NCBI GenBank assembly: GCA_973895155.1
Contig: OZ316893.1
Location: 15,252,001 to 15,316,000 of the forward strand
Source of the DNA: Marsupella aquatica
Taxonomy: Eukaryota > Marchantiophyta
Reading direction: 5' to 3'
Length of the DNA stretch: 64,000 nt
Shown: piece by piece, positions 20,431 to 32,330 of the stretch
Layout: every line of letters begins with the position of its first letter
Position numbering within the stretch: the stretch's first letter is position 1
Program-made: the position numbers and the translations under genes
The notes under the pieces: generated by a model
The model's database searches: none
Seen by the model: only the letters and a program-made list of their open reading frames with translations
What the model was told of the DNA's origin: nothing

Positions 20431-20580
20431 ATTCTGTTACCCCTCAGGACTTTCTGAGCTCATAGGGTGCATAGACACACACACAAATTTCAGCACTTCT
20501 TCATACTGTAGCTCAGCCAGCCTGTTGAGTTTCTTTCAACAGGTTTAGAGAGCTTTTGGAGATAGACAGAAAGCGCAGCA

Positions 20581-23501
20581 ATGGAGGAGGGACGGGGATC
20601 CATGACGGTGGTGCCAGAAGGAACAGCTGCGGCGACAGTGGCAGCGGAGTCCGCGCAGGGATTGCAAGCGATCGATCTGGGCAACATGCTCATTTTCGAT
20701 CCCAGCGTGACCATCTCTTCACCGTAAGCCAAACTTCTCTATGACATGCACGTCCCTCAATTGGAATTCCCTGCAGAGCTCGTTTATCCCCTTGAAAATC
20801 AGACGAACAAGATCTGTGTGTAATTGAAAGTGGAAAAGTCGCAGTTGGACGCTTGTGAATTTGCAATTGTCACGGGAGAAGTCTTAAGGAATCGGAATGC
20901 TGAAGCCTGTAAGGATAGGTAATATCTTGCCTATCATTGAAGAAATAATGTTGCGAAAGACAGATGAGTATGTATGGGAGGCTAGGCAGCGATGGTCGAC
21001 ATGGACTGATACTGCGACTCTGTTCCTCTACTTGTCCGTGAAAATCGGAGAGTGGAGTTTCGTTCAAGGGAGTGGCGTAGTTTATATTTAGCAAATTTAA
21101 TTTGGAGAATTTATGCTGATCGCAGGGATGAGATTCTGGAACATGGTGCTGCATTGTTGCAAGTCCTTAAGGACAAGCTTTGTGAGCTGCCGACTACTCC
21201 TGACAAAGTTGGACGATTGATCACCCTTCCTCCTCCGATCACTCGTCTTCCTCGGGAAAAGCCGGTGAGTAATGTCGTCTTATGGAATTAGTTTTTTGGT
21301 GTGGAAGAAGGACCTCACGATGGGGTGTGCTAACCGATTTTCTGACTGCATCTTTGCAGCTACCAGCACCCAGAGCTCCAACAAAGTGGGAGCAGTTTGC
21401 CCAGAAGAAAGGTACTACCTGTAGTACCAACTCGTCCTTTTAATCACTCTCGGCATTGCATGTGTTGCAAATAGGAATATCTAGGGATGAATGCACAATG
21501 TAAGGGATTATAGCAACAGCGGACGAAAATCATAAATCATTGGCCATGACGTCTTTGAAGCTCGTCCGTGAAGCTCGTCCGTTTTCTTTGGCGAGAACTT
21601 GGCCATAGTGATGAATTATTCGATTCACTGAATCTTGTTCATCCCTTCCTATGTGCATTGCAGGAATTGTCAAAAGGAAACGAAGCAAGTTGGAGTTTGA
21701 CGAGGCCACAGATGAATGGAGAAGAAGGCATGGATACAAGCGAGTTCGTGATGAGAACGACATTCCTGTTATTCCTGCCAAGGACTCTGATGGTACTGTA
21801 ACGGCTGTCACTGAACTAGGATTTCAGTCTTTGCCATCTGAATGGTGTCTTTGATTTTTAGCTCCATGGAATATGTTTCACTTGACCTCTAGGATGTGCT
21901 CGTTTTTTGACCGTTAAACTGCAGGTAGCAGTCCGCTCCTAAGGTCTCTATACTGTTAACGATTGTATTTATTCGTCCATTACAACATTGACTGGGCTTG
22001 CGCTTCATTGAAGATACGTTATACCCTTGTAACTATCCGTATCTAAGCAGTGGTGTTTGGGGAATGCAGTACTAGGGGAGGACCCATTTGCTAAAAGGAA
22101 AGACGAGAAAAAGCAGCGTGTTGCCAAACAAGAAAAAAATCAGCTGGCCAATCTCAAGCAGGCTGCAAAACTTGGAGGCAAGGGTGCTCTCCCAAGGTAC
22201 AATTCCGTAAAGCAATCATTTCTGTTTTGTTGTGAGAAGCGTCTTATCTCAATAATATCGCATGGTGAGATGTAGTTAGTAAAGATTTAAACCTCTCGGA
22301 CTGAGAAGGCATCTCAGCCTGGCACAGGAAAATAGATAGACTCCTTGTAGTAGCTTGATGACTGTACTTGACAGAGGATTAACAAACCTACAGAATTTTG
22401 ATTTGTTGTATTTCAACCCTTCATCAAAGCTGACAATCGGTTGAAACGTCAGTACATTGCAGTTGGCCGCCACATCATTGCCCATTACAGGCAGTAAAAC
22501 ACCTTCAAAGCGTTTAAATAAAGACGAAATTGGCTTTGCTGCGGGTCTGGCTAGTGCATCAACTGCTAGTATTGGAAAGTTTGACAAAAAGCTACCAGGG
22601 GAAAAACCTGCCAAGCATGCAGGAAAGCATCGGAAGGTGAATTATGGAAATCTTTTGAATTATGGAAAATTCTGCTCAGATCCTGTGCAGCCCCCGATTT
22701 TTTTAAAAACCTGGATGCATTTTTCTTATCGGCGATTGTTCTATCCTGTTCTATCTTCTCTGTTTAAAGTAGTCTGGTGCCATCTATTACACCCTTGATG
22801 AATATTCGACCAGTGTTGAGACTTATGCAAGTTGTCCAACTATATATAGCAGAGATTCCATATTAACATAGTCACGGTCATTGAGGTACTTGGGCTTCTT
22901 TAGTGTATGCTACGTGTGTTTAGTTTACAACGTGGTTTAGAAGTCTGTTTTATGTACTAACTTCATTTTTCTCTACATGATATGGAGGACACAGTTCTTA
23001 CCTGTCGTGGAGGGTAAAGGTTCCGACAGTCAGGAAAAGCAGCAGTTGAATAATGTGATGTCCAAAGTGCTGGCAGCTAATAATCATGACATCTTGAATG
23101 TCAGCAAGGTATGAGACCTCGATCACTTGTAGCCTTCTATACCGTTGGCTTGTACACATGGCATCTGTTCTTAGTTGCTATCAGTGGAATCTTTGGGAAG
23201 TGGATGACCCCACAAAGACTAAAGCATTCTGTGCCAGCAAGCGTGCCTTACATAACTTGCATTTTATGTCCAGGCTGTAAGTATGTACAATGTAGAAGAG
23301 GAAGGAAAGCGGGCAAAGGAAAATAGGAAGTCAGGAGGCAAGCAGAAAAGGTTTTCAAAGAAGGATCGAGCTGCTAAGAAGGGAGGTCCATTTAAAGGTG
23401 CCAAAGGAAAGACTGGCGGTGGAAGGGATGGGCGGCCCTCAAAGGGTGGTGCCAGCCCTGGCGGTCAGAAGGGAAAGAGTTCAAAGAGAGTAAAAAGATA
23501 G
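20581..23501 (+). CDS. RRS1: Ribosome biogenesis regulatory protein RRS1
   Basis: Eight exons with GT/AG borders: 20581-20723, 21126-21264, 21360-21411, 21664-21792, 22070-22196, 22453-22636, 22995-23108, 23274-23501; 371 aa. RRS1 is a nucleolar factor that, with RPF2, brings the 5S RNP into the 60S precursor. Family signatures in order: [12 protein letters not shown] near the N-terminus, [119 protein letters not shown]. The C-terminus is a Lys/Gly-rich basic tail, longer than in Arabidopsis. Splice phases are consistent throughout and no stop interrupts the model. Telo-box-like motifs lie just upstream. Confidence 0.95.
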
Positions 23502-24619
23502 AGGATACATAAATCCGAAGTCTGTACTATATTAAAATTTTTGACACTAGTGTAGAATGTTATAGAGTAAGAGTGATGTAGTAAGTAGGCTCAAGGTGAT
23601 TATTTTCTTAGTGTCTTGAAGTAGTAAGAGCAGAGTGGCAAAATGGAGCAGAACCTTACTTGAAGCCCGCTTGGCAACCAAATGGATGACTTGTTTCCTC
23701 CGGTTTGTTTGAGATATCTAGTGCTCTTCAGGCATGCAAACTGGGTAGAAAACAGCGATGCAGTCAGAATCGAACCTCCGGAGATTGGTTCTTTACTGGC
23801 ACAAAGTATATACTGGCACAAAGTGTGGTGTGTCATGAATTAGCGCAATTTTCTTACTATTTTGACTAGGTTGTTGGTTTGGTTGACTACGACCCATTTA
23901 GAAAATAAAGGAAACCATGCTGCTAGGGACGGGGGGATTGCTAATTTATGAGGTACTGAGCACATGTAGCAGATTTGGTCTGATGGTGAGATGAAATTGG
24001 ATATCATGGTAAGAAAGAGCTTAGTTTCTCGGCATTGACTAAGTTCCCATGTATTTTGTTTGTTTGGTTGTTTTGCCTTTTTACACTGAATACCCAGAAG
24101 ACTTTCCAGGAGACTTTATAGACCAAGTAGCCAGAAAGTACAAGAGCTGCATCGAAAGTTCTCCTAGGGACAAGCTGAGGTCATGAAGGTCGAACAAGCC
24201 CATGCAATGACCTCAAGTGTGTGCCACATAGAAAATATCACCATAGCCAAACTTCTATGTGCTGCTACAACTCCTATGATACTCAACTCAATACAGGAGT
24301 CAAACAGACCTTGCAAATATTAGTCATGCAACAACTAGTTCTGGTTCCCCTACTCATGTAAGCTTTAATAATGTCACCTCATTACACGAGCCAAAGAAAC
24401 CTGCAACAAAGCTGGTGAAGATGCGCAGTCAAGGTAGCTGTCGAGAGGAAGACAGTAAGCAGTGATGAGCTATGGGATTTTTTGTGTTTTATGTAAATTT
24501 TACATTGTAATATTTTGGGCTTTAGCTCACGGTCAAAGCAAGAGGCATGTAGCACTTGACCCAAACCCTTCGGCCCGTAGGGCTGCAACACCTCCTATGG
24601 TGGCGGAGTCTTTGCCAAT
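23502..24619. other. RRS1 3' region and intergenic DNA
   Basis: No gene. A 17-bp direct repeat (ACTGGCACAAAGT) occurs at about 23795-23826. A GAATCGAACCTCC word near 23766 resembles a reversed tRNA T-arm but has no matching stem. The remainder is unremarkable. Confidence 0.45.
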
Positions 24620-25345
24620 CTACAAGATTTCCGGGCTTACCCATGGCTGATGATGACACTGGCCGGAGCAACGACATGTGCTTCCCCCTTGGAATGGTCT
24701 TCCTGACCTGTGACGGGCTGATCTGTTTTTTTCTAGGGGCTGGGGTTTGTGCTCTAGGGGATGTGGTTATTACCAATTCTACCGAAGGGAGCCACCTCGT
24801 AGTTGCAGCCCATGTGCCCAGCCATGCGGCAGCCTAGGCAGTTCGTTACTTGGGGGATCTTTTTTACCATTTTGCTCGAGAGGTTTTTGATCCTTTCCAC
24901 CCTACCTTTGACTAGTCGCTTTGGGTCTGTGCAATCTTTTGTATTGAGAGGAGGTCATTCTCACCTGTACTGTCCTCACCGAATTATTTTGGCAGCGGGT
25001 ATATGTTGCTCTTCAGCCGGCCCAGGCTTTCACCCTCCTTTGTAGGGCTAAGGCAGTTGATTTTAGGGCCTCTTGGCAGGTCTCATTTTGTGATTCTCCT
25101 ATGCGGTTTATTTTGGAGCTCTATCAGACATTTCAGTACTCCGCTTAGTAGGGTGTTAGTCTTCTCGGCTTCTTTGTAGGTTGCTTTGTTGTGTACATCA
25201 TTGTTCCTTTGTTGGCTTTTGTTGGGGACCCGTTGGCTTTTTGCACCCTTTTGGTATTCTTGGGGCTCTTCTCTCCCCTTCATTGGGCTCCTTTGCTGTT
25301 GGGATCTTGTCTTCAGGTTCGGCATTTTTTGCCCTTTGACAGTGT
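24620..25345 (+). mobile_element. LINE-like reverse-transcriptase 3' end, copy B (uninterrupted)
   Basis: Degenerate homologue of copy A without its two inserts. Conceptual pieces include NDMCFPLGMVFLTCDG, VCALGDVVITNST and YVALQPAQAFTLLCRAKAV. It shows what the pre-insertion sequence looked like at 586/909 (ACCATTTTGCTCGAG) and at 1255/1570. Frames are broken by stops and shifts. Confidence 0.55.
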
Positions 25346-25829
25346 GTGATATAGATAGTAGTAGGTGAGGGAATGAGACTTTTATATGAGGAGGTGTGGC
25401 ATAAAGAGCCACATGACAAAAACATGGTTCAAACAATTTTTAATATTTTTTCTTGAAATTGTGGAGCAAAATCACACACTAATGTGAAAAAGAGAGAAGT
25501 TTTGGATACTTCTCCTTTCATATGGCTATGGCTGGTTATGGGTTTAGGGTGGTGGTTTAATCGGAGGCACACTTTGTGCAGACTTTTGGGGAGTAAAATT
25601 GCATTCTTCTTGCTCGTGTTTTGAGAATATGATGAGATGGAGTGCAGCGTTCCGTGAGCGAAAATTGTGGACTGTGACGATTTTGATCACCATGGGATCG
25701 CTTTGCTCCAGCGGCGAAACTGAGCTCCATATCATGATCATGGGTAAAGCTCCAGAGTGCCATTTCAGTAGGGTTTCCGACTCGGTCCACAGCAACGAAT
25801 TGGCTTAATATTTGGTTTCTGAGGAGGCG
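25346..25829. other. Intergenic DNA and presumed promoter of the DUF1115 gene
   Basis: No gene is supported; the two overlapping minus-strand frames at 25544-25795 show no domain. The region up to 25829 should hold the promoter and leader of the next gene. Confidence 0.4.
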
Positions 25830-25847
25830 ATGGCGATGGCAGTTTAG
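25830..25847 (+). promoter_or_regulatory. Five-codon uORF before the DUF1115 gene
   Basis: ATGGCGATGGCAGTTTAG encodes MAMAV and ends 13 bases before the main ATG at 25861. Such a short distance would limit reinitiation, so it could reduce expression if included in the transcript. Confidence 0.5.
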
Positions 25848-25860
25848 GGCTTCCGCGAAA

Positions 25861-26403
25861 ATGAATTCGACAATTTTGCTGCAGAAATTTTTGCCGACGA
25901 GAGGGTGGGGCGCTCCATCGTCTTATGTCTGCAAGAGCTCCTCACGACAGGCATGGTCAATTCGGGTGTTCGCGAGCTCTCCTCCCTCTTCGGATCACAT
26001 TGGTGTGACTGATACCATTCCTTCAATTCACAGGAAGGTGATATGGTTTCATCACATAAAGTCGTCCAAGAAGAAGAAACACATCGTCGAATGGGGTAAG
26101 GAGCTGAGGCTTGGAGGGTACTGCAAACCGGGGTTTCCGGGGGTACTCATCTTCGAGGGTGAGGGAGAGAATGTGGCGGATTATTTGAAGAGAATCAAGC
26201 GATTGCGCTGGCAGCACCTCCAAGTGAGAGGTGGGGAAGAGGAACAGCTTCCGTCGAAAGACGAGCAGAGTGTGGATTCTCTCCGAAGATTTCCCATGGG
26301 CATCAAAGAGCTCCCTGAGTCTGGCATGTCTGAACTTGCTGAGAAGTGCCGTGACGCGAATCTTGAGCAGCTGTTTCTCAGTGCACTCAAGATCTCTCGA
26401 TGA
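25861..26403 (+). CDS. DUF1115 (RWDD2 C-terminal type) protein, likely plastid or mitochondrial
   Basis: Single exon, 180 aa, ATG in context GAAAATGAA. Residues 1-45 are rich in Ser/Arg/Ala with few acidic residues and include PSSYVCKSSSRQAW, as expected for an organelle transit peptide. Residues about 58-125 carry the block VIWFHHIKSSKKKKHIVEWG, then LGGYCKPGFPGVLIFEGEG and LKRIKRLRWQHLQVRGGE. This matches the DUF1115 domain that in RWDD2-type proteins follows an RWD domain. No RWD domain is present here, so this is the stand-alone form. The C-terminus (ELPESGMSELAEKCRDANLE) is predicted helical. Molecular function is unknown. It is convergent with the gene ending at 27890. Confidence 0.82.
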   Translation: MNSTILLQKFLPTRGWGAPSSYVCKSSSRQAWSIRVFASSPPSSDHIGVTDTIPSIHRKVIWFHHIKSSKKKKHIVEWGKELRLGGYCKPGFPGVLIFEGEGENVADYLKRIKRLRWQHLQVRGGEEEQLPSKDEQSVDSLRRFPMGIKELPESGMSELAEKCRDANLEQLFLSALKISR

Positions 26404-27889
26404 ACTAACACAGCACAGCAATGGACAGGATTGATGGCATCGAGATCAACAGAATTGACAGATGTTACTGGCAAAACTTCGTAGTGCCTGCCTCCGGGAC
26501 TTAGAAAGACCTTCAGCTGCAATGCCTGTAGCTAGAATTGGCATTAACTGTTGAGAATCTTAGAGCTTAATAGTTCCTTCCCGAAGCTCTCAGAAGAAGC
26601 CTTAGACTGTTGCCATTTTCCCAAACTGTTGGGAACGTTAGGGCTTCTTGAAAGTTCAGCCTCAAGAAAGTTGAATTCAAGATCAGAGTCTTTAATTTCA
26701 CAAAAAATAATCTTGTCCGGAAACAAATTTGAAATCACGTTAAGTTCCTCAATACATCACAAAATCACTCCCTTCTTGCATATCGCTGGAGTCGGCAAAA
26801 CTTACATGAATTGATCAACTTGAGACTTTAATGTGGATCTAGTTCAACGTGTCAAGTTTGGTGACGAAGGAGGGAGAGACGGGTGTTTCGTTCGGTGTGA
26901 TGGCATTCTCTGTCTACAAGGTCCAATCTTTGAGAAACCGGGAATCCGTCACATGTTGCTGAGGCTAGCCAGCTACACTCTTCTTCGGAGGCCAAACTAA
27001 GATTGGTAAAGGTAACTTCCCAGGAGTAGTGGAATCTTCGCATCACACAAAAGTGAGATGGTCTGGTCCCTCACCGTTTCTTGCTTCAAGGCGCAAGACT
27101 TGAGATCATTGCTAAAAAAGCTTCACTGACTGGGCACATGTGGATGATGGGAAACAACAGTAACCAGGATGTCTGATTGTTGTACAAACTAAGGGCCCTG
27201 AGGACAACTCCCTTATATTGCACAGATTTCATAAGGCATGTGAAGAAGTAACCAACGAAAGCTTGCAGGTCTGTTACGGGGAAGTCAAGCCAATCATGGA
27301 GATCAACACATCTGAGGAGAATCGAGAAAATTTCGAGTCACCAGTGTCTTACAATTGACCAGAATGATGAAAGATGCACTCGTGTTTCAGTTTCATGATA
27401 CAAAAGGGCAAATATAAAATTTGTTTATTAAGAGGCCAAACTTACAACAAATAATTTTACTCCCGACATGCTACCGTTCTATCGAGCTTCAGTTATTCAA
27501 CCAGATGTTCCCACCATGGCCGACAGCCTTGATACACAAATTGAACCCCGGAAAGTAGGTTTTCCCAAGGTTTGTTCCTGCGGGAAACTTTGGAAGATCC
27601 AAGACAGCCAACAAGCATTGTTGGAACTCCAGTTCACCTATGAAAGTTTAAGGGTAATGACGACCCAAATACAACTCTCCTGCAATGTCTTGACCATAAG
27701 CTCCTGTACACGCAGCAAAACACCCAACCTGCAGTCGAAGACTACTGTTGGTGCTGCATCAGCCTGTGTCAGTCTCTACACAGGTGAAAGTAGAGCATTC
27801 AGTTACCAAATTATGAATCTGTCCGTGACAGCTCAATCAATTGAAGAGTCGCTTGCTATAGTGGTCTTGACAGCTCTGCGTTGTCATTA
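26404..27889. other. Convergent 3' regions, no gene
   Basis: Lies between two tail-to-tail genes and probably contains both 3' UTRs. The frame at 27468-27902 plus is antisense to the end of the next gene and has no recognisable domain. Confidence 0.5.
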
Positions 27890-30656
27890 TCAATTTGGAT
27901 GATGGTAGTAATCTTCAGAACCACCATCAGCATGCATATCCATACTTGAATCATTCTCCCCAAAAGTGTGAGATTCTCTGTGCTGCCCATGAGGCGGAAC
28001 ATAGCCATAACCATGAGTCTGAGAAGGGAGGGACGAAGTATTATATGGATGCGTTTGATTGGAGGTTGGAGACTCTTGTTCTTCATGGGCAGCTTCATGG
28101 TGTTGATCTGCTCCTCCGCTGGACCTTCTCCCTACATTTCCTACAAGAGAGACATGATTTACTGACCCATAACCCCCTTGTACAACGGGAAGAGGCGGAA
28201 GGGACCTCCTATTGGGGCTTGAAAGGGCACCGGTAAAAATTGAAAGCTTGGTCTGATCTATAACTCCACCAATCCGTCCAGGGTTCCCAAGGCTAGAGAA
28301 GCCAACCGCACCTGGTGGGCCTTGATTGTTGGGGGAGAGCAACTGCTGTTGGTGGTGTTGCTGTTGTTGCTGTGACATCTGTTGGAACTGCATCCCTGAT
28401 GACATGGTCATCTCCTCACCATCCAATTCATTCTGCATATAGATTGTAGGTTATTGAGTCACATGACATCACAGATTGTATGCCTCCCCGTAAACCCGTA
28501 GAGCAACTTCGTAGTCTAAGTTATCACAATTCTCTTCGTGTGTGATGAAAACAAACCTGAAGAAAGTTTAGGATCTCTGCTGTGGATATGTTGGACCCTC
28601 CCTGATGCTCTCTGTGGAGCCAATTGTATATCTTTTCCTGGTAACAAAAACAAATCGTCACTGTAAGCGCACTTCCTCAAGTTCCCTCATGGTCACACTG
28701 AATCGAGCAAGCCACGTGACATAGCTACACAACACGGTAAATTTCGTATTCGCACTGACAATAATTGACAGCACGAGGATTTAAAAAGGTACTATTTGAG
28801 CAGAAAACATCGATACGCCGTTCAGACTAGATTTAAAAGGACCCAGCACCAAGCCAGTCAATCTCGAGAAGATGTCACAGAGATGGAATTGTGTCGGCTC
28901 ATTAAAATCAGGCATTCCACAGAAAAGCTGATTTCATCCTATACACGGATGCTGGCTACTGTTGGAGCAGTGACATTTTCAATTTGGCTCAGGTCAAACT
29001 GGGCAAAGATTGGCCCAAGTTTCGATTTCTGTGGATCGCGTAGACTTACAGTCGCACGTACTTTAGCTGCACATCCTCTTTGGACCAGTTCTTTCAAGCT
29101 CTTGAAAAGTGGCTGCTGCTGCTGGGTTATCCAACAATATCCAAAGTGCTAAGTTTTACCTTAGCAGCAGCTTAGGAATCAGTTGATGTCGAGCAAGCGC
29201 CAGTGATTCATATATGGCAACAGATAATCATTCAATGGTCCTCCCCAATTAGAAAGAAACAATAAACCCTAGAAATAAGATTTTTCTACGCTCTCAAGAC
29301 CTCAAACTTGTCAAATACTGCCAAGCAGTAGAAATGCTTACTGGCTAGGATGCCAGAGGTCCCCTAGAAGAGCCCTACCACATTGACTTTGTTATTGACA
29401 AGTCCTACAGGCGTTGCATTGTGGATGAGAACTTATTAGCTTGCCATTCAAGTCACAATTCAATCGCACAGCAAGTTTGCAAGAAAGGTGCCGAATCCCA
29501 AGCGCAACTCTTCGATTCAAACTTAACGCTACAGAACAAACAAAACCCTAACAATTTGGGAGGGCCAGTTTGCAGATCCAATGTCTTACTTTGGAATCCT
29601 CTATATCTGCTACAACAAAGAGACAAGACGCAGCTTGGCGGAGGACAGTTAACAATAACGCGTAGGAGACTGTCCGTGAGAAGAGCAGCAAAACTGACTT
29701 GAAATAGTTCACAGATGATATCGTAGACAAACTAGCAGTCATCAACGCTACCTGGTTCCCACACTAGTTAAGGACTTGGGTGTGAATCTTGAGTCCCGAG
29801 GAATCCTCCCTACCGTGCATCGGCTTCTGCAATGGGAAACTGTACTTGAGGCGGACTGGGATCAAAGTGCTCTCTAACGAGGGTTATGCTCAGGTTAAAG
29901 AAGACTGTGCGTACATTGTCATGGTTTCAAAATAGAACCATGCCACAGAACTCTCACCCCTGCAAGGATACATCAGTTTAAACAAACGGCGTCGCCGGTG
30001 GAACAAATGAATGCCCCATCCTAGCAAACCCTAAGAGTCGACATTGGTGCCAAGCCACGACTCTAAAAATCAGACTAGAGAGATGAACCTCTATACAATC
30101 CTCCCCACAAAAAAGATCGGATATAGCTGCACAAGGGTATGACCAACCATGTACTTACGAGATAACTATCAACCCATGTACACATGAGGGTTTACCCCAA
30201 TCCCGCGACACCCTCGCAGACACTGTTTGAAGCATGCACTTTACAATTCTGATACCAAGACTGAGGCAATGACACGAAAGGACCACATAAGAATCCGAAA
30301 AGATTCCTACTCCGCGACCTCTAATCGAAATCGAAGAAACCAAGACTGTGTGAACTGCACAGAGATCTTCATCTATAACTCCTGAACTCAGATACGAGTC
30401 TTCTACAAACAGCGCATGCCAAATATGCATGGTAACAAACAGCAATCACAGTGATGCAAAATTCTTCTCCTTTTGCTTCTTCCTCACGCCTTCTTACCAC
30501 GCAGTGACGTTCCCCTGCTTGAAATGCGACCCTTTGCTGGTGCTGTGCTTGAGTGTACAGCTGAGAGATGGAGTTGGCGGCCGTGCAGAACGATGTATAC
30601 AGAGTTCTTTCCACTTCATCCAGCCCAGCATTGTCAGATTTCCTCTTCTTAGCCAT
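27890..30656 (-). CDS. Conserved plant protein of unknown function with Gln-rich region
   Basis: Three exons on the minus strand: 30498-30656, 28557-28637, 27890-28432, all in phase 0; 260 aa. The start MAKKRKSDNAGLDEVERTLY is followed by CTAANSISQLYTQAQHQQ and FQAGERHCV, then EKIYNWLHREHQGGS and ISTAEILNFLQNELD. I recognise this arrangement from a plant-specific family that databases often label only by a doubtful holocarboxylase-synthetase name; the sequence shows no biotin-ligase motif. The N-terminal third looks fully helical with a basic KKRK start that could be a nuclear signal. The last exon has a Gln/His-rich stretch (QQMSQQQQQHHQQQ) and a His/Ser/Gly-rich tail. Intron 1 is unusually long here at 1,860 bp. 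A nuclear adaptor role is only a guess. Confidence 0.85.
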
Positions 30657-32330
30657 CCCCGCTGATGCCCCCCACTCGGGCCTCCGCCTTTCACCCCAAA
30701 ATTCTCTGTATTCAACTAATCCCTCGCCAAATTCTTGCCCAATCCCCAATCAAATCAAGTCCTCACTCCACGATTCACCGCCGAAATCATAGCCTTGATC
30801 AGCCAGAGATCCCTTCCATTCACTGTCTCGTAAATCTTTCGGTCAACCAACCGACTACAGCAGCCTAACCCTTCGCCTAATTACACGATCTCCGACACCG
30901 AAACCGAACAATCTCCAACCGAAGACACGAATATGACCGGCAAGGCAAACCTAGAAGAGGGCAACCAGTGCCCGTCCTCCGTCCCAATGACGTTACTTAA
31001 ACGTGCAACGCAGCCGATGCAAGAGGGAGGACGACGAGGACGCCGAGTAGTAGTAATAAGAGGACGAGGGCAAGGGGGCCGCATCGCAAGTAGTCGTAGC
31101 AGACGAAGTTGAATACATCATCATCATCATCACGCGATGGAGCGCCTGGCCTCCCTTCCTGCCAGCCAGCCAGCCAGAAAGAGAGCGACAGAGTGAGAGA
31201 GAGAGAGAGAGAGCGTGTGAACAAGCGACTGCATGCCACACCGTCGTCGTCGTAGCCCGGGATCATACAGCGCGGCTTGCTCATAAACCCCTCCTCATCC
31301 TTACCCCAATTTCCTTCAGATCCCGGGCTTCCATGTCGTCGTCGTCCCGCAGCCCTGAATTCCCCTCCCCCTTCACCCGGTCCAGCAATACTACAGAACC
31401 ACCACTCCAGAACTGTACTCTTCCTCCGCGTGGCCCCACCACATCCTCGCTCGTGGCTCCACGCTTTGCCCTCATTCACTCTTCTTCAACTCCTCCCCTC
31501 TCCCCTCCCCTTCCTCTTTCGTCGTCAGTAACAAGACCTCTCGTTTCATTCCTCTGTCCGTCCATATTCATTATTTCATTCATCCGTCCGTCCGTCCATC
31601 CCCCTCTCCCCCCCCCCCCCCCTCCCCTCCCTTTCTCTTCTCGCCTCTGCCCCTTCTCAGCGAGCGCTGACAGACTCCCAACACGACAATCGTCGACGAC
31701 CACGACGACCAGAGTCAAAAGCTCTGTATCATCAAACCAATCAACCGATCAATCATATCCAATCCCAATCCTCTGCTCTCTCTCTGCTCTGTGATCCTCT
31801 GCTTCAAAACATTCAGCTATGCTCCGATTTTCATTTCTGGGAATCTATCTATCAACTCGTTATTTATTTACTCAGGGATCGCGGTGCCGTGCGGACGAGC
31901 CACCGCTCCTTTCGTCGTGGCCATCGGCGTTCACGCTATTCCATTTGCGGGCGGTATCCGGGATCTGGATCCCGGGGCTTCCACTTATGGAATGCTCGGA
32001 CCGTGAAAAGTCCTCCCGGTGGTGGGCCACGGTCCATCCTGGCAAAAAGGTATCTGTCGGACTGCTGCACTGCTTCTGTCGCCTCCTGTGCGATCCAGTA
32101 GACGACAACAACGCCATGCTTCGACGTGGCGACCACCGGCGCCTCGTTCTTTCGTGCTTCTTCTTTCCGGCTACCGTTTTCTTTCTCTCCCGTACCGTTC
32201 TTTCTCTCCCGTACCGCTGGCCTTTTCGCCTCATGCCTGTCTTTCTGCTATCCTTTCCCCTAAATAGGACTACGGTAGCTACTGTATCTTTGAATAAGAT
32301 TTGGTTTTTGAATTAATATAAGTATAAAAT
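30657..32330. other. Leader/promoter of the unknown plant gene, CT-rich on plus strand
   Basis: Strongly pyrimidine-rich on the plus strand (GA-rich in the sense of the gene), with a GA run at 31195-31217 and a C-tract near 31608-31622. The GA richness resembles the PYL leader. A plus-strand frame at 31819-32316 (165 codons) has no domain I recognise; it could be the 5' end of a divergent transcript but I do not call it. Confidence 0.45.

Noticed and set aside
23760-23785. Second T-arm-like word GAATCGAACCTCC
   Set aside because: Stem pairing fails and the upstream sequence is a short tandem repeat.
31819-32316. 165-codon frame divergent from the unknown plant gene
   Set aside because: Composition follows local GC skew; no domain or splice evidence.
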